Source: Rhodanobacteraceae bacterium
GTDB lineage: Bacteria; Pseudomonadota; Gammaproteobacteria; Xanthomonadales; SZUA-5
Length of the DNA: 64,000 bases
Direction: 5' to 3'
Assembly (NCBI GenBank): GCA_016713135.1
Contig: JADJPR010000002.1
Span: 124,001-188,000, forward strand
In this document: in pieces, positions 48,487 through 58,009 of the stretch
Layout of the letters: each line of letters starts with the position of its first letter
Position numbering within the stretch: position 1 is the stretch's first letter
The notes under the pieces: model-generated
The model's input: the letters and a program-made list of their open reading frames with translations, nothing else
Databases searched by the model: none
Told to the model about the DNA's origin: nothing
Translations under genes and position numbers: made by a program

Positions 48487-50349
48487 ATGACCACCGCAAT
48501 GCACCAGCAGCGCACGGCGCAGGCGCGCGCGCAGTTCTTCGACCGCGACCGCGCACCGGGCAGCCTGCCCGAGCCGATCCTGGAATCCTGGCAGCGCTGC
48601 CGCCGCCTGGGACTGGCTGCCGAAGGCCGCCTGGCGGTGGAGCCCCTGCCGGATCCGCGGCTGCGCGAGTTGCGCGAACGCAACGAGTTGCTCCGGCGCG
48701 CCGCCCGCGCGGAGCTGGCGGCGCTGGCCGGCGAGGCTCGCGCCGCCACCAGCATCGTGCTGCTGACCGATGCCGATGGCTGGATCCTGGATGCCGCGGG
48801 AAGTCCGCAATTTCTCGACCGTGCCGGCCGCGTCGCGCTTATGCCGGGCGCCTGCTGGGGCGAGGGCACCACCGGGACCAATGCCATCGGCACCGCCATT
48901 GCCGCCGGCACCGCGGTGCGCGTACACGGCGGCGAGCATTACCTCGCCGCCAACCGCATCCTGTCGTGCACCGCGGCGCCGATCCACGATCCGGATGGCC
49001 GCCTGGCCGGCGTGCTGGACCTGTCCGGCGATGCCCAGATCGAACACCTGCACGCGCTGGGACTGGTGCGGCTGGCCGTGGCGCAGATCGAACATCGCTA
49101 TTTCGACGCCAGCGTGGAGGGCTGCCAGGTGCTGCGCCTGCACCACGATCCGGCGCTGCTCGGCTCGGCCCACGAGGGCCTGCTCGGCTTTCGCGGCCAG
49201 CGGCTGGTGGCGGCCAGTTCCGCCGGGCTGCGCTTGTTCGGGCTGGAACGCAAGGACATCGGCCGCGTGCGCTGGAGCGAGCTGTTCGAGGACAGCCCGG
49301 AGGCGCTGCAACGCGCCGGCATGGCCAGCGACCGCCATGGCCGGATGTTGCATGCACGCCTGGACGACGCCGCCCCGCCGCGCCGCAGCGTGCGCCCGAG
49401 CACGGCGCCATCGCCCACTCCGGCATCCTCACCGGCATCCGGCGGCGAGATGCTGCTCGATGCCACCCTCGAGCACGCGCTGCGCCAGGCTCGGCGCGTG
49501 CTGGACGCCGGCCTCGCCGTGCTGCTGCAGGGCGAGACCGGCACCGGCAAGGAGTTGTTCGCGCGCGAGTTGCATCGGCGCAGCGCGCGCGCCGGGCGGC
49601 CGTTCGTGGCGGTGAACTGCGCGGCGCTGCCCGAGGGGCTGATCGAGGCCGAGTTGTTCGGCTACGAAGACGGCGCCTTCACCGGCGCGCGACGCCAGGG
49701 CAATCCGGGCCTGCTGCGCCAGGCCGATGGCGGCGTGCTCTTCCTTGACGAGATCGGCGACATGCCGCTGGCGCTACAACCGCGGCTGCTGCGCGTGCTG
49801 CAGGAGCGCGAACTGACGCCGCTGGGCGGCGGCCGCGCGGTCAGGCTTGATTTCGCGCTGGTCTGCGCATCGTTGCGCGATCTGTCGGCGCTGGTCCGCG
49901 AGGGCCGCTTCCGCGCCGATCTCTACTACCGCATCGCGCACCACGCGGTGGCGCTGCCTTCATTGGCCGCGCACGCCGACCGCCGCGCGCTGGTGCAGGC
50001 GCTGTGGCTGCGCACGGCCGGCGCGCGCACACTGGCGCCCGCGGCGCTCGACATCCTGGCGGCCTGCCCGTGGCCCGGCAACTATCGCCAGCTGGTGGCT
50101 TGCCTGGCCACCCTGGTTGCGCTCAGCGAGCCCGGCGATACCGTTGAAGCGGATGCCCTGCCCGCCTGGCTGCGCAGCGAAGCGGCGTCGCCGCCAGCGC
50201 CAGCCTCGGCGACCGGGCGCCTGGAGGAGATCGAGGAAGCCAGCATGCGCGCCGCGCTGGAGGCTTGCAGCGGCAACGTCAGCCGCGCCGCGCGCCAGCT
50301 CGGGATCAGCCGCAGCACGCTGTATCGCCGGCTTGGCGTGCCCGCCTGA
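48487..50349 (+). CDS. sigma-54-dependent activator, AcoR family
   Basis: This is an enhancer-binding protein of 620 residues. The N-terminal part (about 85-210) is a GAF-like sensor (SIVLLTDADGWILDAAGS; GACWGEGTTGTNAIGTAI, a family hallmark). The AAA+ domain (about 322-545) has Walker A GETGTGKE (349-356), the sigma-54 contact GAFTGA (396-401) and Walker B FLDEIGD (419-425). The C-terminus is a Fis-type helix-turn-helix (NVSRAARQLGISRSTLYRRL). The start is the ATG at 48487, preceded by GGGAGG. It is divergent from the aldehyde dehydrogenase/DUF779 operon that it most probably activates. The inducer is unknown; acetoin, ethanol or 2-propanol are known for relatives. Confidence 0.93.
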   Translation: MTTAMHQQRTAQARAQFFDRDRAPGSLPEPILESWQRCRRLGLAAEGRLAVEPLPDPRLRELRERNELLRRAARAELAALAGEARAATSIVLLTDADGWILDAAGSPQFLDRAGRVALMPGACWGEGTTGTNAIGTAIAAGTAVRVHGGEHYLAANRILSCTAAPIHDPDGRLAGVLDLSGDAQIEHLHALGLVRLAVAQIEHRYFDASVEGCQVLRLHHDPALLGSAHEGLLGFRGQRLVAASSAGLRLFGLERKDIGRVRWSELFEDSPEALQRAGMASDRHGRMLHARLDDAAPPRRSVRPSTAPSPTPASSPASGGEMLLDATLEHALRQARRVLDAGLAVLLQGETGTGKELFARELHRRSARAGRPFVAVNCAALPEGLIEAELFGYEDGAFTGARRQGNPGLLRQADGGVLFLDEIGDMPLALQPRLLRVLQERELTPLGGGRAVRLDFALVCASLRDLSALVREGRFRADLYYRIAHHAVALPSLAAHADRRALVQALWLRTAGARTLAPAALDILAACPWPGNYRQLVACLATLVALSEPGDTVEADALPAWLRSEAASPPAPASATGRLEEIEEASMRAALEACSGNVSRAARQLGISRSTLYRRLGVPA

Positions 50350-50355
50350 CCCACC

Positions 50356-50799
50356 TCAGTCGCGCGGCCGTCGCAGCGCCAGGTAGATGCAGACCACGCC
50401 ACCGGCCAGGTAGATCGCCACCGATTGCCAGAACTGGCCAGGCTGCTCGGCGCGCACCACGTCGCGGCTGCTGCGCGAAACATCATGCTTGCCGGTGACG
50501 ACCGAACGCCCCGCCACGGCCAGCGCAAAGGCACCGATCAGCAGCAGCGCCAGGCGCTGTCCTGTGCTGTGCCGGACCGGCTCGCGGGCCGGGCGCGGCT
50601 GACGCATGAACAACACGGCCGCGTAGATCCCGCAGGCCAGGGCGCCGGCGACGAGCAGCCCCGCGACCAGTCGCATCGCGCCGTCGGCGCCCGACTCGAA
50701 CACGACCAGCGCCAGCACGAGCAGGAAGACCCCGAGTGCGGCGAGGGCAAAGGCAAGGACTCGCGATGGCTTGATGGCGGCTCTCCCGTTCCGGGACAC
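50356..50799 (-). CDS. four-helix membrane protein of unknown function
   Basis: I do not recognise this 147-residue product. Four hydrophobic segments are visible: VLAFALAALGVFLLVLALVV, AMRLVAGLLVAGALACGIYA, LALLLIGAFALAVAGRSVV and SVAIYLAGGVVCIYLALRR. A basic loop follows the second. The GTG at 50799 is my best start, since codons further upstream run into repeat R16. The gene converges tail to tail with the sigma-54 activator, six bases between the two stop codons. Confidence 0.55.
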   Translation of the reverse strand: MSRNGRAAIKPSRVLAFALAALGVFLLVLALVVFESGADGAMRLVAGLLVAGALACGIYAAVLFMRQPRPAREPVRHSTGQRLALLLIGAFALAVAGRSVVTGKHDVSRSSRDVVRAEQPGQFWQSVAIYLAGGVVCIYLALRRPRD

Positions 50800-50870
50800 G
50801 TGAGTCTCGCATCGCGGAGAGGTTGCGGCGAGTCCAGATTGGTGCGCTTGTTCGCGGATCGAACTGGAGT

Positions 50871-50979
50871 GCACGGGGGCACGAGGGCACGAGGGCACGA
50901 GGGCACGGAAGAGCCCGCTCGGCGCGAAGAAGTGCCTTTGCGTGCCCTCGTGCCCTCCTGCCCTCGTGCCCTCCTGCCA
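50871..50979. repeat. GAGGGCAC-word inverted repeat (R16)
   Basis: The left arm (50871-50911) repeats ACGAGGGC and the right arm (50940-50978) repeats GTGCCCTC and CTGCCCTC. The loop is about 28 bases. It is in the 280-bp gap between the membrane protein and the HAD gene. Nothing else is visible there. Confidence 0.9.
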
Positions 50980-51079
50980 TCCGAATTCAACACCTCTAAA
51001 TCAAAATCCTACGGAATGTTCGGGCTCTTGACGCCCGTTCCGATATCGTCGCCGCCATCGCAGCCGCCCACAGACCCGC

Positions 51080-51685
51080 TTGGACCTTGCGCTCTTCGAC
51101 TTCGACAGCACCATCACCACGCGCGACACCTTCGCCGAGTTCATCCGCTACGCCGCGCCGCGCTGGCGCGTGCCGTGGGGCGTGCCGCTGCTGGCGCCGT
51201 TGGCGCTGGGCTACCGCAAGGGCTGGGTGTCAGGTCACCTGATCCGCGCCAGCGCGGTGCGCGTGGGCCTGGGCGGAATGCCGCTGACGCACGCGCAGGC
51301 GCAAGGCGCGCGCTTCGCGGACGAGGTGCTGGCGACCATCGAACGGCCCGAGGTCATGGCCCGCATCGCATGGCACCGCGCGCGCGGCGACGAGATCTTG
51401 GTGGTCTCCGGCGCGCTCGACCTTTACCTCGCTCCCTGGTGCCGCCGCCACGGCCTGCGCTGGCTGTGCTCGGAACTGGAGGTCGCGAACGGGCGGCTCA
51501 CCGGGCGCTACCGCGGCGAGCAGTGCGTCGCCGACGCCAAGCGCGAGCGCGTGCTCGCTGCGGTGGAACCCGGCGGCTATGGCGCGATCCACGCCTATGG
51601 CGACTCGCCCGACGACCACGCGATGCTGCGGATGGCGCAGCACGCCCATTATCGCGGCGAGCCGTGGGTGGATCCGCACCGCTAG
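51080..51685 (+). CDS. HAD-IB family phosphatase
   Basis: The 201-residue product has HAD motif I (LALFDFDSTITTRDTF), motif II (ILVVSGALDLYLAP), and motifs III/IV (YGDSPDDHAML). The cap region is helical. This is the HAD-IB subclass that includes phosphoserine phosphatase-like and CicA-like enzymes acting on small phosphomonoesters. The substrate is unknown. The start is TTG 51080, because the catalytic Asp lies only seven codons in and no ATG or GTG is available upstream in frame. Confidence 0.88.
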   Translation: MDLALFDFDSTITTRDTFAEFIRYAAPRWRVPWGVPLLAPLALGYRKGWVSGHLIRASAVRVGLGGMPLTHAQAQGARFADEVLATIERPEVMARIAWHRARGDEILVVSGALDLYLAPWCRRHGLRWLCSELEVANGRLTGRYRGEQCVADAKRERVLAAVEPGGYGAIHAYGDSPDDHAMLRMAQHAHYRGEPWVDPHR

Positions 51686-51694
51686 CGGCAAGCC

Positions 51695-52900
51695 TCAGTG
51701 CGTCGCGGCGCGACCCTCGCGCACCAGCACGATGCGATCCCAACGCCAGGCCAGCTCGCGCAGCTCGGCCGGGGTGCCTTGCGGCCAGGACTTGCCGCGC
51801 AGCGCCTCGGTGTCGATCAGCGACAGCGGGTGCGTGGCGGCCAGCGGCAGCAGCGCGCTGGCGCCGAGTGCGGTGAAGGCTTCGGCGGCATCATAGGCTT
51901 GGGTGCGCGCGGACTCGTCCTCGACGAAGGGCAGCCAGCGGTTGACCGTGCCGCCGGCCACCAGCACCAGGATGTGCAGGCTGCGGCCGCCTTCGGATTC
52001 CGCCAGTTCGGAGGCGAGGTTGCCGATGTCGTGGACGCCCACCGGCGAGCGCCCGCGGCCAGCGTGGTAGGCGCCGAGCTTGAACAGCGCGCGCGGCGCC
52101 GCACCGGCACCGCGGTACCAGGCCATGAACTCGCGCTTCATCAGCAGCGCGCGGGCGTGGTTGGAAGCGTAGGGATCGGTCTGCTGGTCCTGGTAGATAG
52201 TAGTGCTGGCGGCCAGGTCTTCGAGCAGTTGCCAGCCGTCCGTGCCGCGCGCGTAGCCGTCGCGCAGCTCGCGCCACTCGTCGGGGGACAGGGCCAGCAG
52301 CGGCATGCGCGAGGGATCGTGCTGCGCCACCATCGCCTCGCCGGCCTCGACCACGCGCTTGCGGGCAGCCTCCAGCCGCTCGCGCGGCTCTCCGCGGGCG
52401 GCCTCGATCAGCGCGTCGAGGTGCAGGGCCGGTGACAGCACGAATTCCTGGTCGATGCCGACCAGATGCTGCGCCCCGTGCGCAACGAACAGCTCGGCCA
52501 GATCCACGTCCTCCTGCTGGTTCAGGAATGGCCAGGCGCCGGGATAGCGCTGGTTGAGCGCGTCGAAGCTGTCGCGGCCTGTCGCCAGCGCGGCGGCAAT
52601 GCGCCGCGTGCTGTGCGGGCCGACCTCGACGATGAGCTTGCCGGGGGCTCGATCGTCGAGGCTGCGCACCAGCGCACCGCTGAACTCCGGCACATCGGCA
52701 AAGCCGTGATCTTCGCCGATCAACACGAAGCGCGCCTCGCCAGCGGCCTTGACCAGCCCGGCAGCGCCCGCGCCGGCCAGGCGCCCGTCTTTCAGTTCGA
52801 TCGCTTGCTGCCGCGCCGACAGGTGCGCGCGCAGCGCCGCGTCATCGGCCCAGGCCAGGCTCGCGCAGGACAAGGACAGGGCCACCAGCCAGGTACGCAT
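51695..52900 (-). CDS. secreted Tiki/EreA-superfamily protein
   Basis: The 401-residue product has a signal peptide (MRTWLVALSLSCASLAWADD) and no transmembrane helix. The segment ARFVLIGEDHGFADVPEFSG followed by LIVEVGPHSTRRIAAAL is like the glutamate/histidine core of the erythromycin-esterase/ChaN (Tiki) superfamily. The C-terminal part (HILVLVAGGTVNRWLPFVED) is less typical. Periplasmic hydrolase activity is possible but not shown. I chose the ATG at 52900, with GGAG six bases upstream, over 52906 and 52912. Confidence 0.7.
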   Translation of the reverse strand: MRTWLVALSLSCASLAWADDAALRAHLSARQQAIELKDGRLAGAGAAGLVKAAGEARFVLIGEDHGFADVPEFSGALVRSLDDRAPGKLIVEVGPHSTRRIAAALATGRDSFDALNQRYPGAWPFLNQQEDVDLAELFVAHGAQHLVGIDQEFVLSPALHLDALIEAARGEPRERLEAARKRVVEAGEAMVAQHDPSRMPLLALSPDEWRELRDGYARGTDGWQLLEDLAASTTIYQDQQTDPYASNHARALLMKREFMAWYRGAGAAPRALFKLGAYHAGRGRSPVGVHDIGNLASELAESEGGRSLHILVLVAGGTVNRWLPFVEDESARTQAYDAAEAFTALGASALLPLAATHPLSLIDTEALRGKSWPQGTPAELRELAWRWDRIVLVREGRAATH

Positions 52901-53013
52901 CGTCATCTCCATCGGGAACTGCGGCCACCATCGACGAAGCGCGCGACGGGTGCGAGCGGGATCGGCCTGAAACCGGATTTCGGCGGCGCGAAACCGGATC
53001 TCGCACCGGCGAA

Positions 53014-53775
53014 TCAGCCGCAGCCGTCCAGCCAGTCGCGGAACAGACTGGCGCGTTCCTGGCTGACCACCGCGGGCGCCGCCAGCGGTGGCTTGAGGTC
53101 CACCTCCAGCCGGCCCTTGCTGCCGCGGTGGACCAGGCCGATCGCATCGATTTGCGCCAGCACCTGGCGGTTCAGGCGGAAGAAGCGCGCCGGCGGCAGC
53201 TGCCCTTCGAGTTCGTCGAGCGTCTGGTCCAGGGTGTAGCCGTGGCCCTCGCGCGTGACCAGGCGCACCACATGCTCCTTGACGAAATAGGCCACCTGGT
53301 CGACCGCGACCGCGCGCATCGCGCTGCCCTGCGACACCAGGAAGCGCTCGCGCCAGCGCTGCGCCGCGCGGAACTGCTCGGCCACCTGCGCCGCCGATGG
53401 CCGCGCGGCGGGCGTCCGGCCGCCCAGGCGGCGCCACTTCGCCAGCGCCAGCTCCAGGCGCTCGCGACGGATGGGCTTCAACAGGTAGTCCAGGCCGTAG
53501 ACCTCGAAGGCGCGCAGCGCGTATTCGTCGTAGGCGGTGGTGAAGATCACCGGGGTGTCCGCCGGCAGCGCGTCGAACAGCTCGAAACACAACCCGTCGG
53601 CCAGGTGCACGTCGAGCATCACCAGCGCCGGCACGGGCGCCGCGGCCAGCCGTGCCAGCGCCGCGGCGACGGTGGCCAGCGGCGGCTCCTGCCGCAGCTC
53701 CGGCGCCAGCTCGCGCAGCAAACGCGCCAGGGCCTGCGCGGCGAGCGGTTCGTCCTCGATGATCAGCACATTCAT
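53014..53775 (-). CDS. LytTR-family response regulator
   Basis: This is a 253-residue cytosolic transcription regulator. The receiver domain (MNVLIIEDEPLAAQALARLL) has its phospho-acceptor Asp at about residue 55 in LVMLDVHLADG and the conserved Lys in LDYLLKPIRRERLE. The LytTR DNA-binding domain occupies about 145-250 (FLVSQGSAMRAVAVDQVAYF; QLPPARFFRLNRQVLAQIDA). The ATG at 53775 was chosen because the fold starts there. It pairs with the LytS-like kinase upstream in the same direction. Repeat R17 lies between them. Confidence 0.95.
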   Translation of the reverse strand: MNVLIIEDEPLAAQALARLLRELAPELRQEPPLATVAAALARLAAAPVPALVMLDVHLADGLCFELFDALPADTPVIFTTAYDEYALRAFEVYGLDYLLKPIRRERLELALAKWRRLGGRTPAARPSAAQVAEQFRAAQRWRERFLVSQGSAMRAVAVDQVAYFVKEHVVRLVTREGHGYTLDQTLDELEGQLPPARFFRLNRQVLAQIDAIGLVHRGSKGRLEVDLKPPLAAPAVVSQERASLFRDWLDGCG

Positions 53776-53800
53776 GGTCGGGGATCCCGGGTGGATCGCA

Positions 53801-53909
53801 AGGGCATGGAGGGCAAGAAGGCACGAGGGCACGAAGGCACGAAACAGCCACTTCGGTGCGAAGGAGCGCTCTTTCGTGCCCTCGTGCCCTCATGCCCTCG
53901 TGCCCTCCG
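53801..53909. repeat. GAGGGCAC-word inverted repeat (R17)
   Basis: The left arm (53801-53846) repeats AGGGCATG, GAGGGCAA and GAGGGCAC. The right arm (53871-53909) repeats GTGCCCTC and ATGCCCTC. The loop is about 24 bases. It separates a histidine kinase from its response regulator. Confidence 0.88.
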
Positions 53910-53962
53910 GTTCGATGCGCGAACTGGCGCGCCGGAGGCGACCGCAACTCCCGCCTGCGCAC

Positions 53963-55006
53963 TCACGCCCGCGCCAGCCCCAGCCGCACGCGGAACTCGC
54001 CCCCAGCCTGCTCCACGCGCGGCGCCGGCAGCCCGAGCGCGGCGCAGCGCGCCGCGAGATTGCGCAGCCCCAGGCCCGCGCCCGGCTCGGCGCTGCGTCG
54101 CGGCTGCAAGGTGTTGGCGACCAGCACCCCGCCATCCGCGCGGACCAGGCGCACCCGCAGCGGCGCGTCGGGATCGACGCGGTTGTGACGCACCGCATTC
54201 TCGATCAGCAATTGCAGCGCCAGCAGCGGCAGGCGCTCGCCGGGTGCAGGGACGAGGTCGATCTCCACCGCCAGCGCCGAGCCATGGCGCGCGGACAGGA
54301 TGCGCAGCCAGCCGCGCACGAAGTCCAGCTCCTGCGCCAGCGGCACCAGGTCCTGCGCGCCCTCGCGCAGCACGTAGCGCAGCACGTCCGACAGCTCCAG
54401 CACCAGCTCGCGCGCCCGCGCCGGATCCTGGTCGATCAGCGCGTGCAAGGCATTCAGGCTGTTGAACAGGAAATGCGGATTGAGCTGCGCCTTGAGCGCA
54501 TCCAGTTCCGCACGCAGGGCCTGGCGCCGCGCGTCCTCGGCGGCGCGCTCGCTGCGGCGCCATTCTGCGAGCAGATCGAACACCAGCTGCTGCAGCGCCA
54601 GGCCGCCGCCAAAGGCCAGTGCCACCAGCAGCGTGAACGCCAGGTGCGGCCACGCAATCGTGTCATTCGATCCGGCCGCGATCTCGGCCAGCTTTGCGGG
54701 CAGATACAGCGCCAACAGCAATCCGGCCGACAGCAGCAGGCTCGTACCCAGTTGCAGCCCCAGGCGCAGGCCGAAGCGCTGCTGCCACGGCCAGCGCCGC
54801 TGCAGCCCGCGCGAGAGCCAGCGCAGCGCTTCGGCGAGCACGTAGACCAGCGCCAGGATCACGGCCACCAAGGCCAGCGAGAACCCGGGCGGCTGGTCGA
54901 ACAACGCGGACACGTAAATGCCGGCCAGCACCGCACCGGCCAGCAGCGGCGGCATCAGTGCCCGCGCCAGCCATTCGCCGCGCTCGATGGTGAACTCGCG
55001 CTTCAT
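53963..55006 (-). CDS. LytS-like sensor histidine kinase
   Basis: The 347-residue product has four hydrophobic segments at the N-terminus (LMPPLLAGAVLAGIYVSALF; FSLALVAVILALVYVLAEAL; LQLGTSLLLSAGLLLALYLP; LAFTLLVALAFGGGLALQQL). These are followed by a His_kinase domain with the phospho-acceptor motif QLNPHFLFNSLNALHALIDQ and an HATPase domain (LIENAVRHNR; GAGLGLRNLAARCAALG). No periplasmic ligand domain is evident. It is upstream of the LytTR regulator, forming a two-component pair, and divergent from the diguanylate cyclase, 126 bp apart. Confidence 0.94.
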   Translation of the reverse strand: MKREFTIERGEWLARALMPPLLAGAVLAGIYVSALFDQPPGFSLALVAVILALVYVLAEALRWLSRGLQRRWPWQQRFGLRLGLQLGTSLLLSAGLLLALYLPAKLAEIAAGSNDTIAWPHLAFTLLVALAFGGGLALQQLVFDLLAEWRRSERAAEDARRQALRAELDALKAQLNPHFLFNSLNALHALIDQDPARARELVLELSDVLRYVLREGAQDLVPLAQELDFVRGWLRILSARHGSALAVEIDLVPAPGERLPLLALQLLIENAVRHNRVDPDAPLRVRLVRADGGVLVANTLQPRRSAEPGAGLGLRNLAARCAALGLPAPRVEQAGGEFRVRLGLARA

Positions 55007-55132
55007 GTGCCGATGCTGCACGCGCCCGGGCCGCGCGCCAAGGCTCGCCCGGCCGCATACGCCCGCCAGCGTTGCGGAAATGCCCGCACAGTCGGGCAAA
55101 ATCGCATTCCCGTCGCGACCACCGGAGTGCTC

Positions 55133-58009
55133 TTGCGCCTGCCGCGCCCCGTCATCGTGGTGTGCCTGGTGATCCTGTCGACCCTCGCCTGGTCCACGGC
55201 GTCTGCCGCGACCATGCTGGAAGCGCGCTTCGCGCCGGACCTGCGCCGCTACGACAGCGACCAGGGGCTGCCGCAGAATTCGGTGACCGCCTTGCTGCGG
55301 GACCGCGCGGGCTATCTGTGGATCGGCACTTACGGCGGGCTGGTGCGCTACGACGGCCACAATTTCCGCAGCCATGCGAGCCATGCGACCGACGGCCCGC
55401 CAAGCGATCGGATCATCGCGCTGCTGGAGGATCCGCAGGGCCGGCTGTGGATCGCCACCGAAAATGCCGGAGTCGGGCGGCTGGATCCTGGCGAGCGCTT
55501 CCTGCGGCCGGAAGGCGGCTGCCAGGATGCCTGTCGCATGCGCCAGTTGATGCTGACCGGCGCGGGCGAGCTGGTGGCAGTGGGCGACCACGGGGCCTTC
55601 CGCCTGGACGAGCGCCTGCAGGCCCAGCCGATCCTGCCCGCCGGCCTGGACGCGGTCACCAGCGCGGCTGTCGATGCCCAGGGCGGCCTGTGGCTGACTG
55701 ACCGCAAGCGCATCCTGCCGCCCGGCGCCTCGGCGCCCTTCGAACTGCCCGATGGCGGTGAGGTGCTGCGCCTGCTGGCCGACGCGCGTGGCGTCTGGGC
55801 CGCAAGCGCGCAGCTCTGGCGCCTGGACCCGCTGGCCGAGCCCCGACTCGCCTATCCGACGCAAGCGCTGCGGGTCCACAGCCTGACCGTCGATGCCGCG
55901 GGCGCGCACTGGATCGGCACCGAGTCGGAGGGCGTCTGGCGCGTCCCGGCCGGCAGCCAGACACCAGAGCCTGTGGACCTTGCCCCGGGCTTGCGCAATC
56001 CCGTGCTGCTGTCCGACGGCGAGGGCGCGATGTGGATCGGCGGCGATGGCCAGGGCCTGGCGCGCTGGAGCCCGTCGCAGGTCGGCGGCATCGGCGGTCC
56101 CGGCACGCCGCTGGCCGCGCCGACCATGGCGGTAATGCCGGGCGTCAGCGGCGACCTGTGGATCGGCGCCTTCTGCGGCGGCCTGTACCGCCAGCGGCCG
56201 CCGGCGCCGCTGCAGGTCTTCCAGTTGCCGGAAGTCGATGGCGCCTGCGTGTGGTCGCTGGTGCCCGACAGCGCGGCCGGCGTGATTGCCGGTCACGGCC
56301 GCGGCCGCATCGCCCACCTGGACGCCCAGGGGAAGGCCTTGCGCCGTTGGCGCCTGCCCGGCGAGCAGCGAATCCGCGCGCTCCACCTGGACGCCCTCGG
56401 GCAACTCTGGGCGGGCGGCTCGCAGGGCTTGTTCCGCGGTCCGCTGGCGGGCGCGCTGGAGGCGGTCCCCGGCTTTGGCCAGTCCGAGATCTCGACGATC
56501 CGCCCTGCGCGCGGCGGTGGGCTGTGGATCGGCAGCGATGCCGGGGTCGTGCTCTGGCGCGACGACCGCGCGCTGCGCAGCATCGGCAGCGCCGAGGGCC
56601 TGGGCAGCCGCTTCGTGCGCGCGGTCTACGAGGATCCGCGCGGCGTCTTGTGGATCGGCACCTACGGCGGCGGCCTGCACCGGGTGCAGGAAGGTCGCGT
56701 GCAGCGCTTCACCACCCGGGACGGACTGGCCGAGGACTTCGTGTCGTGCATCCTGGAGGACGGGCGCGGCCGGCTCTGGCTGGCCGGCAACCGCGGCCTG
56801 AGCAGCATCGACCGGGCCGCGCTGGACCAGTTCGAAGGTCGTTTGCTGAGCCCGACGCTGTACACCCGCCGCGATGGCATGCCGGTGTCCGAGACCAATG
56901 GCGGCGGCGCATCCGCCTGCGCCATCGACGCGCAGGGCCGGCTGCTGTTCGCGTTGATCTCCGGGGTGGCGGTGGTCGACCCCGCACGCATCGCACCGCG
57001 CACGCCGGTGCCCGGTCCGGCCGTGGACCTGGTCGAGGCGCGCATCGACGGCCGCACGCTGGACTGGCGCGCCGGGCTGACGATCGGCCCGGGCGAGGCC
57101 ACCCTGGCGCTGCGCTATGCGGCGCCCAGCCTGTCGGGCGGCGAGCGCCTGCAGTTCCGCTATCGCCTCGACGGGCCGTGGATCGAGGTCGGCCACACGC
57201 GCGAGATCTTGCTCAGCGCCCTGCCCTTCGGCCAATGGCAACTGGAACTCGCCTCGCGCCTGGACGGCGGCCCGTGGACCACGACACCCACCCGGCTGGC
57301 GATCTCACGCCCGGCGCCCTGGCATGCCGACCTGCGCGTGCGCCTGGGCGCCGGCCTGCTGGCGCTGCTCGCGCTGGCGCTCGGCGTGCGCGCGCGCACC
57401 CTGGCGCTGCGCCAGCGCGCTGCGCGCCTGGACCAACTGGTGGCCGAGCGCACCGCCGCGCTGGCGGACGCCAATCGCCAGCTCGAAAGCCTGGCACGCA
57501 CCGATCCGCTGACCGGCGTCGGCAATCGCCGCGGTTTCGTCGAGCACCTGGGGCATGACTGGCATGTCGCCGCGTACACGCGCCAGCCGCTGTCGCTGAT
57601 CGCGCTGGATGTCGACAGCTTCAAGGCCTACAACGACCACTACGGTCATCCGGCCGGCGACGCCTGCCTGCAGCAGGTGGCTGGCATCCTGCGCGACCGG
57701 CTGGCGCAACTGCCCGTCTCCGGCGAGCGCCTGCTCGCGCGCACCGGCGGAGAGGAGTTCGCGGTGCTGCTGCGCGGCATGGGCGCGGCCGGCGCCGCTG
57801 CGCTGGCCGAAGCACTGCGCCAGTCCGTGGCCGAGCGCGCGATCCCGCATGCGCACTCGCCGGTCGCCGGCTACGTCACCATCAGTCTGGGCGTCGCCGG
57901 CGCGACGCCACAGGGTGACGATGACCCACAGTCGCTGATCGCGCGCGCCGATGCCGCGCTCTATCGCGCCAAGGCCGCCGGTCGCAACCGGGTGATCGCG
58001 GACGCGTAG
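55133..58009 (+). CDS. propeller-sensor diguanylate cyclase
   Basis: The 958-residue protein has a signal peptide (VIVVCLVILSTLAWSTASA) and about twelve regulator-propeller repeats (LWIGTYGGLVRYDG, LWIATENAGVGRLD, LWIGSDAGVVLWRD, LWIGTYGGGLHRVQ). A Y_Y_Y-type domain (LALRYAAPSLSGGERLQFRY) follows, then one transmembrane helix (GAGLLALLALALGVRARTLA), a short coiled coil, and a C-terminal GGDEF domain with the active site RTGGEEFAVLL. It should sense a periplasmic ligand and make cyclic di-GMP. The start is TTG 55133, five bases after GGAG; GTG 55127 is an alternative. Its stop codon TAG is part of the REP palindrome that follows. Confidence 0.93.
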   Translation: MRLPRPVIVVCLVILSTLAWSTASAATMLEARFAPDLRRYDSDQGLPQNSVTALLRDRAGYLWIGTYGGLVRYDGHNFRSHASHATDGPPSDRIIALLEDPQGRLWIATENAGVGRLDPGERFLRPEGGCQDACRMRQLMLTGAGELVAVGDHGAFRLDERLQAQPILPAGLDAVTSAAVDAQGGLWLTDRKRILPPGASAPFELPDGGEVLRLLADARGVWAASAQLWRLDPLAEPRLAYPTQALRVHSLTVDAAGAHWIGTESEGVWRVPAGSQTPEPVDLAPGLRNPVLLSDGEGAMWIGGDGQGLARWSPSQVGGIGGPGTPLAAPTMAVMPGVSGDLWIGAFCGGLYRQRPPAPLQVFQLPEVDGACVWSLVPDSAAGVIAGHGRGRIAHLDAQGKALRRWRLPGEQRIRALHLDALGQLWAGGSQGLFRGPLAGALEAVPGFGQSEISTIRPARGGGLWIGSDAGVVLWRDDRALRSIGSAEGLGSRFVRAVYEDPRGVLWIGTYGGGLHRVQEGRVQRFTTRDGLAEDFVSCILEDGRGRLWLAGNRGLSSIDRAALDQFEGRLLSPTLYTRRDGMPVSETNGGGASACAIDAQGRLLFALISGVAVVDPARIAPRTPVPGPAVDLVEARIDGRTLDWRAGLTIGPGEATLALRYAAPSLSGGERLQFRYRLDGPWIEVGHTREILLSALPFGQWQLELASRLDGGPWTTTPTRLAISRPAPWHADLRVRLGAGLLALLALALGVRARTLALRQRAARLDQLVAERTAALADANRQLESLARTDPLTGVGNRRGFVEHLGHDWHVAAYTRQPLSLIALDVDSFKAYNDHYGHPAGDACLQQVAGILRDRLAQLPVSGERLLARTGGEEFAVLLRGMGAAGAAALAEALRQSVAERAIPHAHSPVAGYVTISLGVAGATPQGDDDPQSLIARADAALYRAKAAGRNRVIADA

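Noticed and set aside
50483..50993. Longer upstream starts for the four-helix membrane protein
   Set aside because: The added codons translate repeat R16 (Cys-Pro-Arg-Ala words) and have no membrane or signal character.
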